The notes under the pieces were generated by a model. The model saw nothing but the letters and a program-made list of their open reading frames with translations. It was not told the DNA's origin and did no database searches. Shown piece by piece: positions 44,752-53,641 of a stretch of 61,071 nt of DNA. How positions within the stretch are numbered: the first letter of the stretch is position 1; each line of letters starts with the position of its first letter. The stretch spans positions 1 through 61,071 of the forward strand of contig JAKFFO010000027.1 of NCBI GenBank assembly GCA_036675035.1. The letters run 5' to 3'. The stretch is from MESE01 sp036675035 (GTDB lineage: Bacteria; Pseudomonadota; Gammaproteobacteria; Burkholderiales; Burkholderiaceae_D). A program made the translations under genes and the position numbers.

Positions 44752-45251
44752 AACGCCTGCATATTCACGTCGCTGTCGACAGTCTTGCCGACAGCATCCG
44801 ATTCTATTCCGGCATGTTCGCCGCCGAGCCCTCCGTCATCAAGCCGGATTATGCAAAGTGGATGCTCGATGATCCGCGCGTCAACTTTGCCATCTCGCAG
44901 CGCGGCGTCGAAACCGGATTGAACCACCTTGGCATGCAAGTCGAATCCGACCAGGAACTGGCCGAGATGCAGACCCGCCTGCAAGCGTTGCAGCCCGCGC
45001 TGGAAAAAGAAGAGGGCGTCGCCTGTTGTTATGCCCGGTCCGACAAGTATTGGGTCAACGACCCTTCCGGCATTCCGTGGGAAACATTCCGCACGCTGGA
45101 TACCATTCCGGTATTCGGCGAGTCGGCGAAGGCGGTACAAGGCAAGGACGCTTGCTGCGCTCCCGCCGCACCGGCAAAAACCGGAAAGACCGGAGCAGCC
45201 GATAGCTGCGTCCCTTCGGGGCTGGCAACAAAGAATTCGACCTGCTGTTAA
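44748..45251 (+). CDS. arsI: ArsI/CadI family dioxygenase (organoarsenical C-As lyase)
   Basis: 167 residues. A vicinal-oxygen-chelate fold with likely Fe(II) ligands His5 or His7 (KRLHIHVAV), His60 (LNHLGMQVES) and Glu112 (PWETF). The vicinal cysteines Cys93-Cys94 (GVACCYARSDKYWVNDP) correspond to the methylarsenite-binding pair of ArsI. It cleaves the carbon-arsenic bond of methylarsenite and related organoarsenicals. The C-terminal ~40 residues are an unstructured Cys-rich tail (DACCAP, DSCVPS, STCC) like that on the ArsR. It is translationally coupled to arsR. Confidence 0.92.
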   Translation: MKRLHIHVAVDSLADSIRFYSGMFAAEPSVIKPDYAKWMLDDPRVNFAISQRGVETGLNHLGMQVESDQELAEMQTRLQALQPALEKEEGVACCYARSDKYWVNDPSGIPWETFRTLDTIPVFGESAKAVQGKDACCAPAAPAKTGKTGAADSCVPSGLATKNSTCC

Positions 45252-45269
45252 GTAGCCACGAGTACCGAA

Positions 45270-45788
45270 ATGACCGACAAAACCGGCAAAACCTATAACG
45301 TGCTTTTCCTCTGCACCGGCAATTCCGCGCGCAGCATCATGGCCGAAGCGCTCGTCACCACGATGGGCAACGGCCGATTCAGCGGCTTTAGTGCAGGCAG
45401 CAAGCCCGGCGGCAAAGTGAACCCGTTTGCAATCGAGCAGGTTCAGACGACCGGTTACCCGGTTGATCATTTGCGCAGCAAGAGCTGGGACGAGTTTGCC
45501 GCTCCGGGTGCGCTGCATATGGACTTCATCATCACCGTATGCGACAACGCCGCCGGAGAGGTTTGTCCGTACTGGCCCGGCCATCCGGCCACAGCGCACT
45601 GGGGCTTCGAAGATCCGGCCGCGGTGGACGGCACGGACGATGAAAAGCGTGCTGCGTTCAGCAAAATCTTCAAGCAGATCGCGGCGCGCATGACGGCCTT
45701 CGTTAATCTGCCGATCCACATGCTGGACCAGAACGCGATTCAGCATGCAATCAAGAAAATCGGCGACACGCCGGCCATATCGGCGTAG
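45270..45788 (+). CDS. arsC: Arsenate reductase ArsC, LMW phosphatase-like
   Basis: 172 residues. The P-loop VLFLCTGNSARSIMAEAL carries the catalytic Cys15 in the C-x5-R motif. Two further cysteines in ITVCDNAAGEVCPYWPG match the relay cysteines of thioredoxin-coupled ArsC enzymes. HWGFEDPAAVDGTDDEK is also typical. It reduces arsenate to arsenite for export by the downstream Acr3. It follows arsI by 18 bases. Confidence 0.95.
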   Translation: MTDKTGKTYNVLFLCTGNSARSIMAEALVTTMGNGRFSGFSAGSKPGGKVNPFAIEQVQTTGYPVDHLRSKSWDEFAAPGALHMDFIITVCDNAAGEVCPYWPGHPATAHWGFEDPAAVDGTDDEKRAAFSKIFKQIAARMTAFVNLPIHMLDQNAIQHAIKKIGDTPAISA

Positions 45789-45878
45789 GTTGCCGGCACC
45801 GACACCGGGTTCGAGCGACGACTGCCGGGCAGTCGCCGTTACCGGTCTTTCATTCACACTCTCAACGACTATTTCGCA

Positions 45879-46949
45879 ATGAGCACTTCACATACCACGG
45901 CAGTCGCCGGCGGCGCCGCGCCCGCGATTGGATTCTTCGAGCGCTACCTCACGATATGGGTGGCGCTTTGCATTGTTGCCGGGATCTTGCTCGGGCGCGC
46001 CTTTCCAGGCGCCTTTCAAGCGCTTGCAGCACTCGAAGTGGCGCAGGTCAATATTCCGGTCGGAATCCTGATCTGGGTGATGATCATCCCGATGCTGATC
46101 AAGATCGATTTCGGCGCACTTGCGCAGGTTAAAGGCCACTGGCGCGGCATCGGCGTCACGTTGTTCATCAACTGGCTGGTGAAACCGTTTTCGATGGCTT
46201 TTCTCGGATGGCTGTTCATACGGCACTTGTTTGCCGGCTGGCTTCCGGCCGACCAGCTCGACAGCTACATCGCAGGGCTGATTTTGCTTGCTGCGGCGCC
46301 ATGCACCGCGATGGTGTTCGTGTGGAGCCAGCTGTGCAAGGGCGACCCCTATTTCACGCTGTCGCAAGTCGCGCTGAACGACGCGATCATGATCGTGGCG
46401 TTTGCGCCGCTGGTTGCATTGCTGCTCGGCCTGGCATCGATCACGGTTCCGTGGGAGACGCTGATGATGTCGGTCGGGCTTTACATTATCGTCCCGGTCG
46501 TGCTGGCGCAATTGATCCGCAAAACGCTGCTGGCAAATGGAACGGCCGCACTTGAACGGGCGGTCCTGGCGCTCGGTCCCTATTCGATCTCGGCATTGCT
46601 GCTGACGCTGGTCCTGCTGTTTGCATTCCAGGGCGAAGCCATCACGGAACAGCCGTTGATCATTGCACTGCTCGCGGTGCCGATCCTGATCCAGGTTTTC
46701 TTCAATTCGGGGCTCGCCTATCTGCTGAACCGCAAATTTGGCGTTGCGCACTGCGTCGCCGGTCCGTCAAGCCTGATCGGTGCATCCAATTTCTTCGAAC
46801 TGGCGGTGGCGACGGCAATCAGCCTGTTCGGTTTTCAGTCCGGTGCGGCGCTGGCGACCGTAGTCGGGGTGTTGATCGAAGTGCCCGTGATGCTGCTTGT
46901 GGTCGGCGTCGTGAATCGATCGCAAGACTGGTATGAGGCCAAAGCATGA
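45879..46949 (+). CDS. acr3: ACR3 family arsenite efflux transporter
   Basis: 356 residues with about ten membrane helices. Hallmarks: ERYLTIWVALCIVAGILLGR, GILIWVMIIPMLIKIDFGAL, LLAAAPCTAMVFVWSQLCKG with the conserved Cys, and VAGPSSLIGASNFFELAVAT. It exports arsenite using the membrane potential or proton gradient. It closes the ars operon; 90 bases separate it from arsC, with a GC-rich hairpin (CGACTG/CAGTCG stem, 45819-45835) between them that might influence its expression. Confidence 0.95.
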   Translation: MSTSHTTAVAGGAAPAIGFFERYLTIWVALCIVAGILLGRAFPGAFQALAALEVAQVNIPVGILIWVMIIPMLIKIDFGALAQVKGHWRGIGVTLFINWLVKPFSMAFLGWLFIRHLFAGWLPADQLDSYIAGLILLAAAPCTAMVFVWSQLCKGDPYFTLSQVALNDAIMIVAFAPLVALLLGLASITVPWETLMMSVGLYIIVPVVLAQLIRKTLLANGTAALERAVLALGPYSISALLLTLVLLFAFQGEAITEQPLIIALLAVPILIQVFFNSGLAYLLNRKFGVAHCVAGPSSLIGASNFFELAVATAISLFGFQSGAALATVVGVLIEVPVMLLVVGVVNRSQDWYEAKA

Positions 46950-47117
46950 AAACACGCGGATTGCGACTTTCATATGCGAAAAACTTAATTCTTGGCCAAT
47001 TTAGAGGCACGAATTTCCAAGCCGTTCGCAGCGAAAGTGAGCTTTCCGTCTGACCATCGGATCGGCTCGGCGGGTGCGCCGGCCCATCATCCACAGCTTC
47101 AAAAACCGAAAGCATCG

Positions 47118-47144
47118 ATTTGCCAGTTATGTATTTAGGCAAAT
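47118..47144. promoter_or_regulatory. Candidate MarR operator
   Basis: An inverted repeat ATTTGCC-N13-GGCAAAT, 52 bases upstream of the marR start, next to a TATATT that could be a -10. Autoregulation by the MarR protein is plausible but unproven. Confidence 0.45.
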
Positions 47145-47195
47145 TATATTGATCCAAATGTATTTTTCTGTCACCATAGATCTCGGAATCAACTC

Positions 47196-47714
47196 ATGGC
47201 GATCAACTTGATTACACCGCTCGCGCTCGATCCAGGCCAGAAAGCAGGTTCGCTGGCCCATCTGGATACTCTGAAAAACTTTCGGGTGGTGATTCGCGCG
47301 GAGCAACGGCATTCGGCGTGGGTGGAGAAACAATGCGGCGTCAGCGGAGCCCAGTTGTGGGTCATGCAGGAGCTTCATGAGCACGCCGGCCTGCGGGTCG
47401 GTGAAATAGCCAACAGGCTGGCGATTCATCAGACGACCGCCAGCAACCTTCTGGATTCCCTCGAAAAACGAGGGTTTGTCGTCAAAACCCGGGACCGGGT
47501 CGATCAGCGCGTGGTAAAGCTGACACTTTCAGAGCAGGGCGCGGAATTGTTGTTGCGCGCCCCGGCGCCTGCCAAGGGCTTGTTGCCGGAAGCGTTGCAA
47601 AAACTTGACGCACAAAGCTTGTTGAAGCTCAACGAAGGCTTGAAGGCCTTGTTGGAAAGTATCAACAGGGAAGATTCAGAACACGGATTGCAGCCATTGC
47701 CGTTCACCTTGTGA
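47196..47714 (+). CDS. MarR family transcriptional regulator
   Basis: 172 residues. The winged helix-turn-helix is at about residues 50-115: SGAQLWVMQELHEHAGLRVG, then EIANRLAIHQTTASNLLDSL and KTRDRVDQRVVKLTLSEQG with the wing Asp-Arg pair. The N-terminal ~30 residues and the C-terminal helices form the dimer region. It follows the ars operon by about 250 bases with its own upstream dyad, so it is probably a separate unit. Its targets are unknown; the divergent or downstream MscS gene is separated by a terminator. Confidence 0.92.
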   Translation: MAINLITPLALDPGQKAGSLAHLDTLKNFRVVIRAEQRHSAWVEKQCGVSGAQLWVMQELHEHAGLRVGEIANRLAIHQTTASNLLDSLEKRGFVVKTRDRVDQRVVKLTLSEQGAELLLRAPAPAKGLLPEALQKLDAQSLLKLNEGLKALLESINREDSEHGLQPLPFTL

Positions 47715-47764
47715 ACCGGCTCAAACAGACTTGAAGCAGCGATGAGGTCGTATTGACCTTTTAA

Positions 47765-47789
47765 GCCCCCTTACGGGGGCGTTTTTTTT
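47765..47789 (+). terminator. Rho-independent terminator after marR
   Basis: GCCCCC-TTAC-GGGGGC stem-loop followed by G and a long T-run, about 50 bases after the marR stop. Confidence 0.92.
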
Positions 47790-47886
47790 AGTGCGCGTAT
47801 TGAGCCTATTGGCTTGCCCGGTCCTTGGTCCGGCGAAATCTGAACCGATCGATAGCCCGGATGCGCACCATCTTGAGGAAAAGCCA

Positions 47887-49002
47887 TTGACCGAACTTCA
47901 AATCCCGATTTCCATTTATGACGCCACGGCTGCCGGCACCGTCTTCGTGCTGGTACTGGCCGCCTTGCTCCTGCTAAAAGCGGTGTTGCTGCGCCAGTTG
48001 CACCGCCTTGCCGAAAAGGGCCGGCTGAAGTTTCTCAGTTATCCGGAGCAGCTCGTCAGATCGACGCGCCTTCCTTTCATGCTCGGCATTGCGCTGCTGG
48101 CGGCAGTCACGCAACTCGATCTTTCAGAGCGAAACGGCAGGCTGCTGCATTATGCGTGGATCATCGTCTTGGTATTTCAAGTCGCGCTGTGGGCCAATCG
48201 CTTGATTTCGATGTCGGTCGATCGGGCGTTTCAACGCAGCCGGGAACAGAATCCGGCGGGTGCGACGCACCTGATGGTCGCGGGATTGGTAGGGAAGATC
48301 GTGCTGTGGTCGATCGCTGTCCTCGTCACGCTCGACAATCTCGGCTTCAATATCACGACGCTGATGGCCAGCCTGGGAATCGGCGGAATCGCGGTGGCGC
48401 TGGCGGTACAGAATATTCTCGGCGATATATTTTCTTCGGTATCGATCGCGCTGGACAAGCCGTTCGTGATCGGGGATTTCATCGTGGTCGATACTTACAT
48501 GGGTACGGTCGAATACGTCGGCCTGAAAACCACGCGCATTCGCAGCCTTGGTGGAGAACAGATCATTTTCTCCAATACCGAACTGCTCAGGAACCGCATC
48601 AGAAACTACAAGCGCATGCAGGAACGCCGAGTGCAATTCGAATTCGGCATCGCGTATGAAACATCGATCGAGAATATCGAGCGCGTCCCCGACATGGTGA
48701 AGGAAATCATTACCTCGCACCAACTCGATACCCGCTTCGATCGGGCGCACTTCAAGGCTTACGGCGACAGTGCGCTGCAATTCGAGGTGGTCTATTACGT
48801 TCTCACCGCCGACTTCAACCATTACATGGATATCCAGCAGGCAATCAATCTATCCTTGCTCAAGCGCTTCCGGGAATACGGAATCACGTTTGCATATCCG
48901 ACCCGTACCTTGTACATCGCCCCAACTGAAGGTCCGCCGCCGGACGAGAGCGGCAGCTCGCGCGATGCCGATGATGGCAACGCCCTTTCCAGGCAGCGAT
49001 AG
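47887..49002 (+). CDS. Mechanosensitive ion channel (MscS family)
   Basis: 371 residues from a TTG start at 47887, which has GAGGA 7 bases upstream. An upstream in-frame GTG at 47791 sits in the T-run of the preceding terminator and has no ribosome-binding site. About four membrane helices precede the pore helix and conserved MscS segment (LMASLGIGGIAVALAVQNIL, then GDIFSSVSIALDKPFVIGDF). The cytoplasmic beta and alpha/beta domains follow. It acts as a tension-gated channel in the inner membrane. The short C-terminal tail is acidic and Ser-rich. Confidence 0.92.
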   Translation: MTELQIPISIYDATAAGTVFVLVLAALLLLKAVLLRQLHRLAEKGRLKFLSYPEQLVRSTRLPFMLGIALLAAVTQLDLSERNGRLLHYAWIIVLVFQVALWANRLISMSVDRAFQRSREQNPAGATHLMVAGLVGKIVLWSIAVLVTLDNLGFNITTLMASLGIGGIAVALAVQNILGDIFSSVSIALDKPFVIGDFIVVDTYMGTVEYVGLKTTRIRSLGGEQIIFSNTELLRNRIRNYKRMQERRVQFEFGIAYETSIENIERVPDMVKEIITSHQLDTRFDRAHFKAYGDSALQFEVVYYVLTADFNHYMDIQQAINLSLLKRFREYGITFAYPTRTLYIAPTEGPPPDESGSSRDADDGNALSRQR

Positions 49003-49045
49003 CGCGGCCGATGCCGCACCGCCAATGAACCTGCTGTCGCCGGTT

Positions 49046-49837
49046 TTACTTTTTCGCTTTCTGCCCGACAACACCTGGAATGTCCGTTGTCGGCCCGGCG
49101 AACTTGCCTTTCAGGTCATTTACGCCTGACTGCGGTTTGGCCAGTGCTTTCAGATCGGTGCGTTGCCGGCGCTTTTCGCCACTGTCGATTTTCATGTTCC
49201 TGTCGCGACTCTCGACCAGCCCCGGACGTGCCTCTCCATCCCGGTTGAATGACCACGCCAGCATCGGTTCGCCCATTGGCAGTTTGTCACCGGGTTCTCC
49301 GTTGTGGCCGGTATTCCATACATGCCATGTCTTGCCATAGCTGTTCATTTTCGATTTCATCAGCGACTTTTCCGCAACATCGGGAAGATTGGGTGCAACC
49401 AGTTGACCGGACAGGATTTCACCGTTATGCGGATGCCAGAACTTCCGTTCCGACTCAGGCAATCCTGCAAACAGTTTTTCGGAAATGATGTATTCGATAC
49501 CGTTCAGATTCGCATCCTCGGTATTGCTGTCGAACAGCGCGCATTGCGCAAAATCCTCATTAACCTGGTGGCAGTAGTGATGTGCTGCCACTTGCAGTTC
49601 CGGATTTTCCTTCATCGGATGAAATCCCGACAGATAAATATCGAATGGTTTCAACGGGGAACTGCTCTGCAGCGCTTTCGCGCCCATTTCCAGCACCTCC
49701 GTTTTACCGGATTTCTGCTCGCCTGCAGGTGCGGTTTTCCGCGTCGGTGGATCTTGCGTCTTTCCTGGCATTGGCAGTCCGATTGCCACGGATCCGGCAC
49801 TCAATGCAAGACACAAATATCTGATTGGCCGGTTCAT
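49046..49837 (-). CDS. DUF1264 (oil-body-associated-protein-like) exported protein
   Basis: 263 residues. A signal peptide is likely (MNRPIRYLCLALSAGSVAIG). The DUF1264 core is clear: FHPMKENPELQVAAHHYCHQ, NEDFAQCALFDSN, LNGIEYIISEKLFAGLPESE, WHPHNGEILSGQLVAP and YGKTWHVWNTG. This family includes plant oil-body-associated proteins and bacterial homologues of unknown function. The Lys/Arg-rich C-terminus (SGEKRRQRTDLKALAK) is extra. AAGGAAACG precedes the ATG. Confidence 0.85.
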   Translation of the reverse strand: MNRPIRYLCLALSAGSVAIGLPMPGKTQDPPTRKTAPAGEQKSGKTEVLEMGAKALQSSSPLKPFDIYLSGFHPMKENPELQVAAHHYCHQVNEDFAQCALFDSNTEDANLNGIEYIISEKLFAGLPESERKFWHPHNGEILSGQLVAPNLPDVAEKSLMKSKMNSYGKTWHVWNTGHNGEPGDKLPMGEPMLAWSFNRDGEARPGLVESRDRNMKIDSGEKRRQRTDLKALAKPQSGVNDLKGKFAGPTTDIPGVVGQKAKK

Positions 49838-50139
49838 ATCGTTTCCTTGCCGTTATCAATGAAATGTCGTTTCAGGCAATTTCGACACAAGAAACAGCAG
49901 AGGATTCATTTCCGGAGTGCCGGATCGGCCGGAAAATGAATGTCAGCAATGCCGCCGGCGCGGAGACGGGATGGACGCCAGACCACAGTCTGAATTATTT
50001 CGACGGGGCCCGGTCGAACCGGGATCGGCGACACGTCGCCGGGGCGGTGTTTTCACGCCTTGATATGAGCTTCGAATGCTCACATCGATATCTGCAAAAA
50101 TATTCGACCGCGCTTATCAATTCGTCTGGCGGAGAAAAA

Positions 50140-50589
50140 ATGAATTCACATGTTCTTGACAACCCGGCCGATACAAACGCTGACCGGGTGCGCCGTTCCA
50201 CGGCGCAGTATTTAAACGAGAAAATCGACCGGGACACGGAAGATCACATGCGCCATTATGCAAGCGCGCACCGCAAGCAAATCAAACGACGTATTGCCCG
50301 GCTGGATCGAGAATGGGATGTCGAACGCGTGCTTGAAGTCAACGCGTCGACGCTGGCCCTGACCGGACTCATACTAGGTGCGACGGTCAACAGGAAATGG
50401 CTGATCGTTCCCGGTATCGTGTTGCCGTTCTTGCTGCAGCATGGGCTGCAGGGCTGGTGTCCGCCTTTGCCGCTGCTGCGCCGCCTGGGCGTACGTACCC
50501 GTGGCGAAATCGACCGCGAGAAATACGCACTCAAAAGCAAGCTGGAGGAACGCGACCGGCCGGCTTCGACCAATCAAGCGGTTTCATGA
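50140..50589 (+). CDS. DUF2892 (YgaP-type membrane domain) protein
   Basis: 149 residues. The start MNSHVLDNPADTNADRVRR at 50140 has GGCGGAG upstream. The N-terminal ~60 residues are hydrophilic and basic (HRKQIKRRIARLDREWDVER). The rest fits DUF2892: VERVLEVNASTLALTGLILG, then KWLIVPGIVLPFLLQHGLQG and WCPPLPLLRRLGVRTRGEID, with two membrane helices as in the YgaP membrane domain. The C-terminus is charged. The role is unknown; related domains are found with rhodanese. It is divergent from the DUF1264 gene. Confidence 0.78.
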   Translation: MNSHVLDNPADTNADRVRRSTAQYLNEKIDRDTEDHMRHYASAHRKQIKRRIARLDREWDVERVLEVNASTLALTGLILGATVNRKWLIVPGIVLPFLLQHGLQGWCPPLPLLRRLGVRTRGEIDREKYALKSKLEERDRPASTNQAVS

Positions 50590-50812
50590 TCCGGCGCCAG
50601 ATGTCGAACCGTCCGTGGTGCCACACCTCTAATGGTGCCTGTTTCGGTGTGCAGGCACAGCGCAAGTTTTAATGACCGCGCCGGCTTTCCTTTATCCAAA
50701 AGGCCGGATGGCGACCGGTTGACCTTATTCTCTTGTACGTTATGCCGTTTATTTCGCGGTACCGGTTGCGGCACAGGGACTTTCGCCGGCCGCCCATAAG
50801 CCGGCGTTCAGC

Positions 50813-51082
50813 CTACGTTACTTCGGGTGGCGTCGAGCCAGGTGTGATTTCCGGTGTCTGCGGCTCGAATGGTGCGGTGGTGTCGGGCGGTAGCTGAGGG
50901 ATTTCCGGCTCGGGCCGCGGAGAAGGATCGATCTCCGGTTCCGGTTTGTGCGCCGGGTCGATCTCTGGCCCGGGTTTATGCGCGGGATCTATTTCCGGCT
51001 CCGGCTTTGGAACATCCGGAATCTCCTGTGGTGAACGCGACGGATCGTGCTCCGGATTCTGCTGCGTTTGTGGATCGTTCAT
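50813..51082 (-). CDS. Small proline-rich protein with EIDP repeats
   Basis: 89 residues, strongly biased to Pro, Glu, Asp and Thr. The centre contains three consecutive ten-residue units (EIDPAHKPGP, EIDPAHKPEP, EIDPSPRPEP) and a partial fourth. There is no signal peptide or hydrophobic core, so the protein is probably disordered. AGGAAAGG lies before the ATG at a slightly long distance. It is 66 bases downstream of serA on the same strand, so it may be co-transcribed. No known family is recognised. Confidence 0.6.
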   Translation of the reverse strand: MNDPQTQQNPEHDPSRSPQEIPDVPKPEPEIDPAHKPGPEIDPAHKPEPEIDPSPRPEPEIPQLPPDTTAPFEPQTPEITPGSTPPEVT

Positions 51083-51148
51083 ATCGGCCGGCCTTTCCTG
51101 TTTTGCAGAGCTATCGAGCGATAGTCCCGACTTGCGACCGGCTCCCGG

Positions 51149-52336
51149 TCAGAGGGCCTCCGACGCCGGAATTGCCCTGACTGCCAGCACGCCCTCGATT
51201 GCGGAGATTGCGGCGATTGCGGATTCCGGTATCGGGCTGTCTACATCCACCAGCGTATAAGCCATGTCGCCGCGCGACTTGTTGACCATATTGTGAATAT
51301 TCAAGCCGCATGCAGCCATTGCGGTCGAGATCTGGCCCAGCATGTTCGGTACATTGGTGTTCGCAATCGACATCCGGTACGGCGATTCGCGCGGCATCTC
51401 GACATTCGGAAAATTCACCGCATTGGCAATCGTCCCGTGTTCCAGATAATTGCGTAATTGCTCGGCAACCATGACCGCACAGTTTTCTTCCGCTTCCTCG
51501 GTCGACGCACCCAGGTGCGGCAATGCCACGACCCCGGATTCGCCGATCAGCGCGGGACCGGGAAAATCGCACAGATATGCTTTGAGCCTGCGTTCACGCA
51601 ATGCCGCGACAACCGCTTTATCGTCGACAATCGCATCGCGTGCAAAGTTCAACAGGACTGCGCCCGGCTTCATGATCGCCAGCCGCTCGGCATTCAGCAA
51701 ATGGCGCGTGGCACTGATCAGCGGTATATGCAGCGTGACGAAATCGGATTGCCGCAATACATCTTCGATCCGGTTTGCCTTGACTACGCTGGAAGGCAGG
51801 CGCCACGCGGCATCGACGGTAATCTCGGGATCGAAGCCGATCACTTTCATTCCCAGCTTGATCGCCGAGTCGGCAACCATGCTGCCGATCGCACCGAGGC
51901 CGACGATGCCGAGTGTGCGTCCGGGAAGCTCGACGCCGGCGAATTGCTTTTTGCCGTTTTCCACCTGTTTTTCGAGATCGGGCGCATCCGCCTTCAGTGC
52001 GGCCACATAATTGACCGCCGGTATCAGATTGCGGGCTGCGAGGAGGAGGGCGGCCAATACCAGTTCCTTGACTGCGTTGGCGTTGGCGCCCGGTGCATTG
52101 AACACCGGCACGCCGCGTTTCGACATGTCGGCCACCGGAATATTGTTGGTGCCGGCACCGGCCCGGCCAATTGCCAGAATACCCGGTGCAATCTTCATTT
52201 CATGCATATCGTGGGAGCGCAGCATGATCGCATCGGGTTGCTCGACTTTCGGTCCGACGCTGTAGCGGGCGTCGGGGAAGCGCTGCAGCCCTTTGCTGGA
52301 AATCTGATTGAGCGTGAGTATCTGATATTTGGCCAT
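51149..52336 (-). CDS. serA: D-3-phosphoglycerate dehydrogenase
   Basis: 395 residues. It oxidises 3-phosphoglycerate with NAD, the first step of serine synthesis. Signatures: IGRAGAGTNNIPVADMSKRG, VFNAPGANANAVKELVLAAL, the cofactor loop TLGIVGLGAIGSMVADSAIK, and VVALPHLGASTEEAEENCAV with the catalytic His. A C-terminal ACT domain (about residues 320-395; NVPNMLGQISTAMAACGLNI) probably mediates feedback by serine. It lies 103 bases downstream of serC on the same strand, so the first two pathway steps are probably one operon. Confidence 0.95.
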   Translation of the reverse strand: MAKYQILTLNQISSKGLQRFPDARYSVGPKVEQPDAIMLRSHDMHEMKIAPGILAIGRAGAGTNNIPVADMSKRGVPVFNAPGANANAVKELVLAALLLAARNLIPAVNYVAALKADAPDLEKQVENGKKQFAGVELPGRTLGIVGLGAIGSMVADSAIKLGMKVIGFDPEITVDAAWRLPSSVVKANRIEDVLRQSDFVTLHIPLISATRHLLNAERLAIMKPGAVLLNFARDAIVDDKAVVAALRERRLKAYLCDFPGPALIGESGVVALPHLGASTEEAEENCAVMVAEQLRNYLEHGTIANAVNFPNVEMPRESPYRMSIANTNVPNMLGQISTAMAACGLNIHNMVNKSRGDMAYTLVDVDSPIPESAIAAISAIEGVLAVRAIPASEAL

Positions 52337-52439
52337 GATGTCCCTTTTCGTTTAGTGCAGGATCAAGCTACTCGTAACTCAGCGCAATTCAGCGCAACCC
52401 AGGCAGGGCAGGTACCCGACGGCCGCTGCCCGCAGGCCG

Positions 52440-53519
52440 CTAGCCGTGCTTGCGCTCAAACTCCTTCATATAGCTGATCAGCGCCTGTACGCCTTCGAGC
52501 GGCATTGCGTTGTAGATCGATGCGCGCATGCCGCCCACCGAGCGATGGCCTTTCAGCTGGGCCATGCCGTTCTGCTGCGCGCCTTTCAGGAATGCATCGT
52601 CGAGCGATTCATCCTTGAGCTTGAACGGAATGTTCATGCGCGAGCGATCCTGCTTGGCGATCGGGTTGCTGTAAAACTCCGTCTGATCGAGATAGTCGTA
52701 CAGCAGCTTCGCCTTGGCGATGTTCTTTTGTTCCATCGCGGCGACACCGCCTTGGGCCAGCAGCCACTCGAAGACCAGTCCGGCAATATAGATCGAATAG
52801 GTTGGCGGCGTGTTCAGCATCGAATCGTTTTCCGCCTGCTCTTTCCAGTTGAACGCCGACGGCGTAATCGGCAGCGCCTTGCCGAGCAGGTCTTCGCGCA
52901 CGATCACCAGCGTCAGGCCGGCCGGGCCGATGTTCTTTTGCGCGCCGCCGTAGATCACGCCGTATTTCGCGACATCGACCGCGCGCGACAGGATGTGCGA
53001 CGACATGTCGGCAACCAGCGGCACGTCGCCGGTATCCGGCACCCAGTGATATTCGACGCCGCCGATGGTTTCATTGGTGCAGACGTGGACATAGGCAGCA
53101 TCCTTGCTCAGTTTCCATGTCTCCTGCTGCGGCACGTAGGTGAAGTGCTTGTCTTCGGCCGATGCGGCGACGTTCACGGTGCAATAACGCTTCGCTTCCT
53201 TGATCGATTTTTTCGACCACTCGCCGGTGTTCACATAATCGGCGGTAGTCTTGTTTCCGAGCAGATTCATCGGAATGAATGCGTTTTCCGCGATGGCGCC
53301 GCCCTGCAGGAACAACACCTTGTAATTATCCGGAATCGCCAGAAGCTTGCGCAGGTCGGCTTGTGCCTTGTCCGCGATGCTGATGAATTCCTTGCCGCGA
53401 TGACTCATTTCCATTACCGACATACCGCTGCCATGCCAGTCCAGCATTTCTTCGGCCGCTCGTTGCAAAACTTGTTCCGGCAGCACCGCAGGTCCGGCGC
53501 TGAAATTGAAAATTCGCAT
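52440..53519 (-). CDS. serC: Phosphoserine aminotransferase
   Basis: 359 residues. The start MRIFNFSAGPAVLPEQVLQR at 53519 has GGAAAAAG upstream; a longer in-frame start is unlikely. A PLP enzyme making phosphoserine from 3-phosphohydroxypyruvate, also used in vitamin B6 synthesis. Signatures: GSGMSVMEMSHRGKEF, VLFLQGGAIAENAFIPMNLL, CTNETIGGVEYHW, and the PLP-lysine region VIYGGAQKNIGPAGLTLVIV. It is the upstream partner of serA. Confidence 0.96.
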   Translation of the reverse strand: MRIFNFSAGPAVLPEQVLQRAAEEMLDWHGSGMSVMEMSHRGKEFISIADKAQADLRKLLAIPDNYKVLFLQGGAIAENAFIPMNLLGNKTTADYVNTGEWSKKSIKEAKRYCTVNVAASAEDKHFTYVPQQETWKLSKDAAYVHVCTNETIGGVEYHWVPDTGDVPLVADMSSHILSRAVDVAKYGVIYGGAQKNIGPAGLTLVIVREDLLGKALPITPSAFNWKEQAENDSMLNTPPTYSIYIAGLVFEWLLAQGGVAAMEQKNIAKAKLLYDYLDQTEFYSNPIAKQDRSRMNIPFKLKDESLDDAFLKGAQQNGMAQLKGHRSVGGMRASIYNAMPLEGVQALISYMKEFERKHG

Positions 53520-53641
53520 GGGCTTTTTCCAGGTTGAATCGGTTGAAATTAAGATCATCCGCGCGACGGGTCGGGCGGCCGATCAATTATGACACGAACC
53601 GGTGTCAGGTATGCAAGACCAGGCCCGGTTCCTGCCGCCGC

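Noticed and set aside
45819..45835. GC hairpin between arsC and acr3 as a terminator
   Set aside because: There is no T-run after it and acr3 belongs to the same resistance operon; at most it is a processing or attenuation structure.
51110..51127. Small palindrome (CTATCG/CGATAG) after serA as a terminator
   Set aside because: The stem is short, the spacer is 2 bases and there is no T-run; it could be chance.
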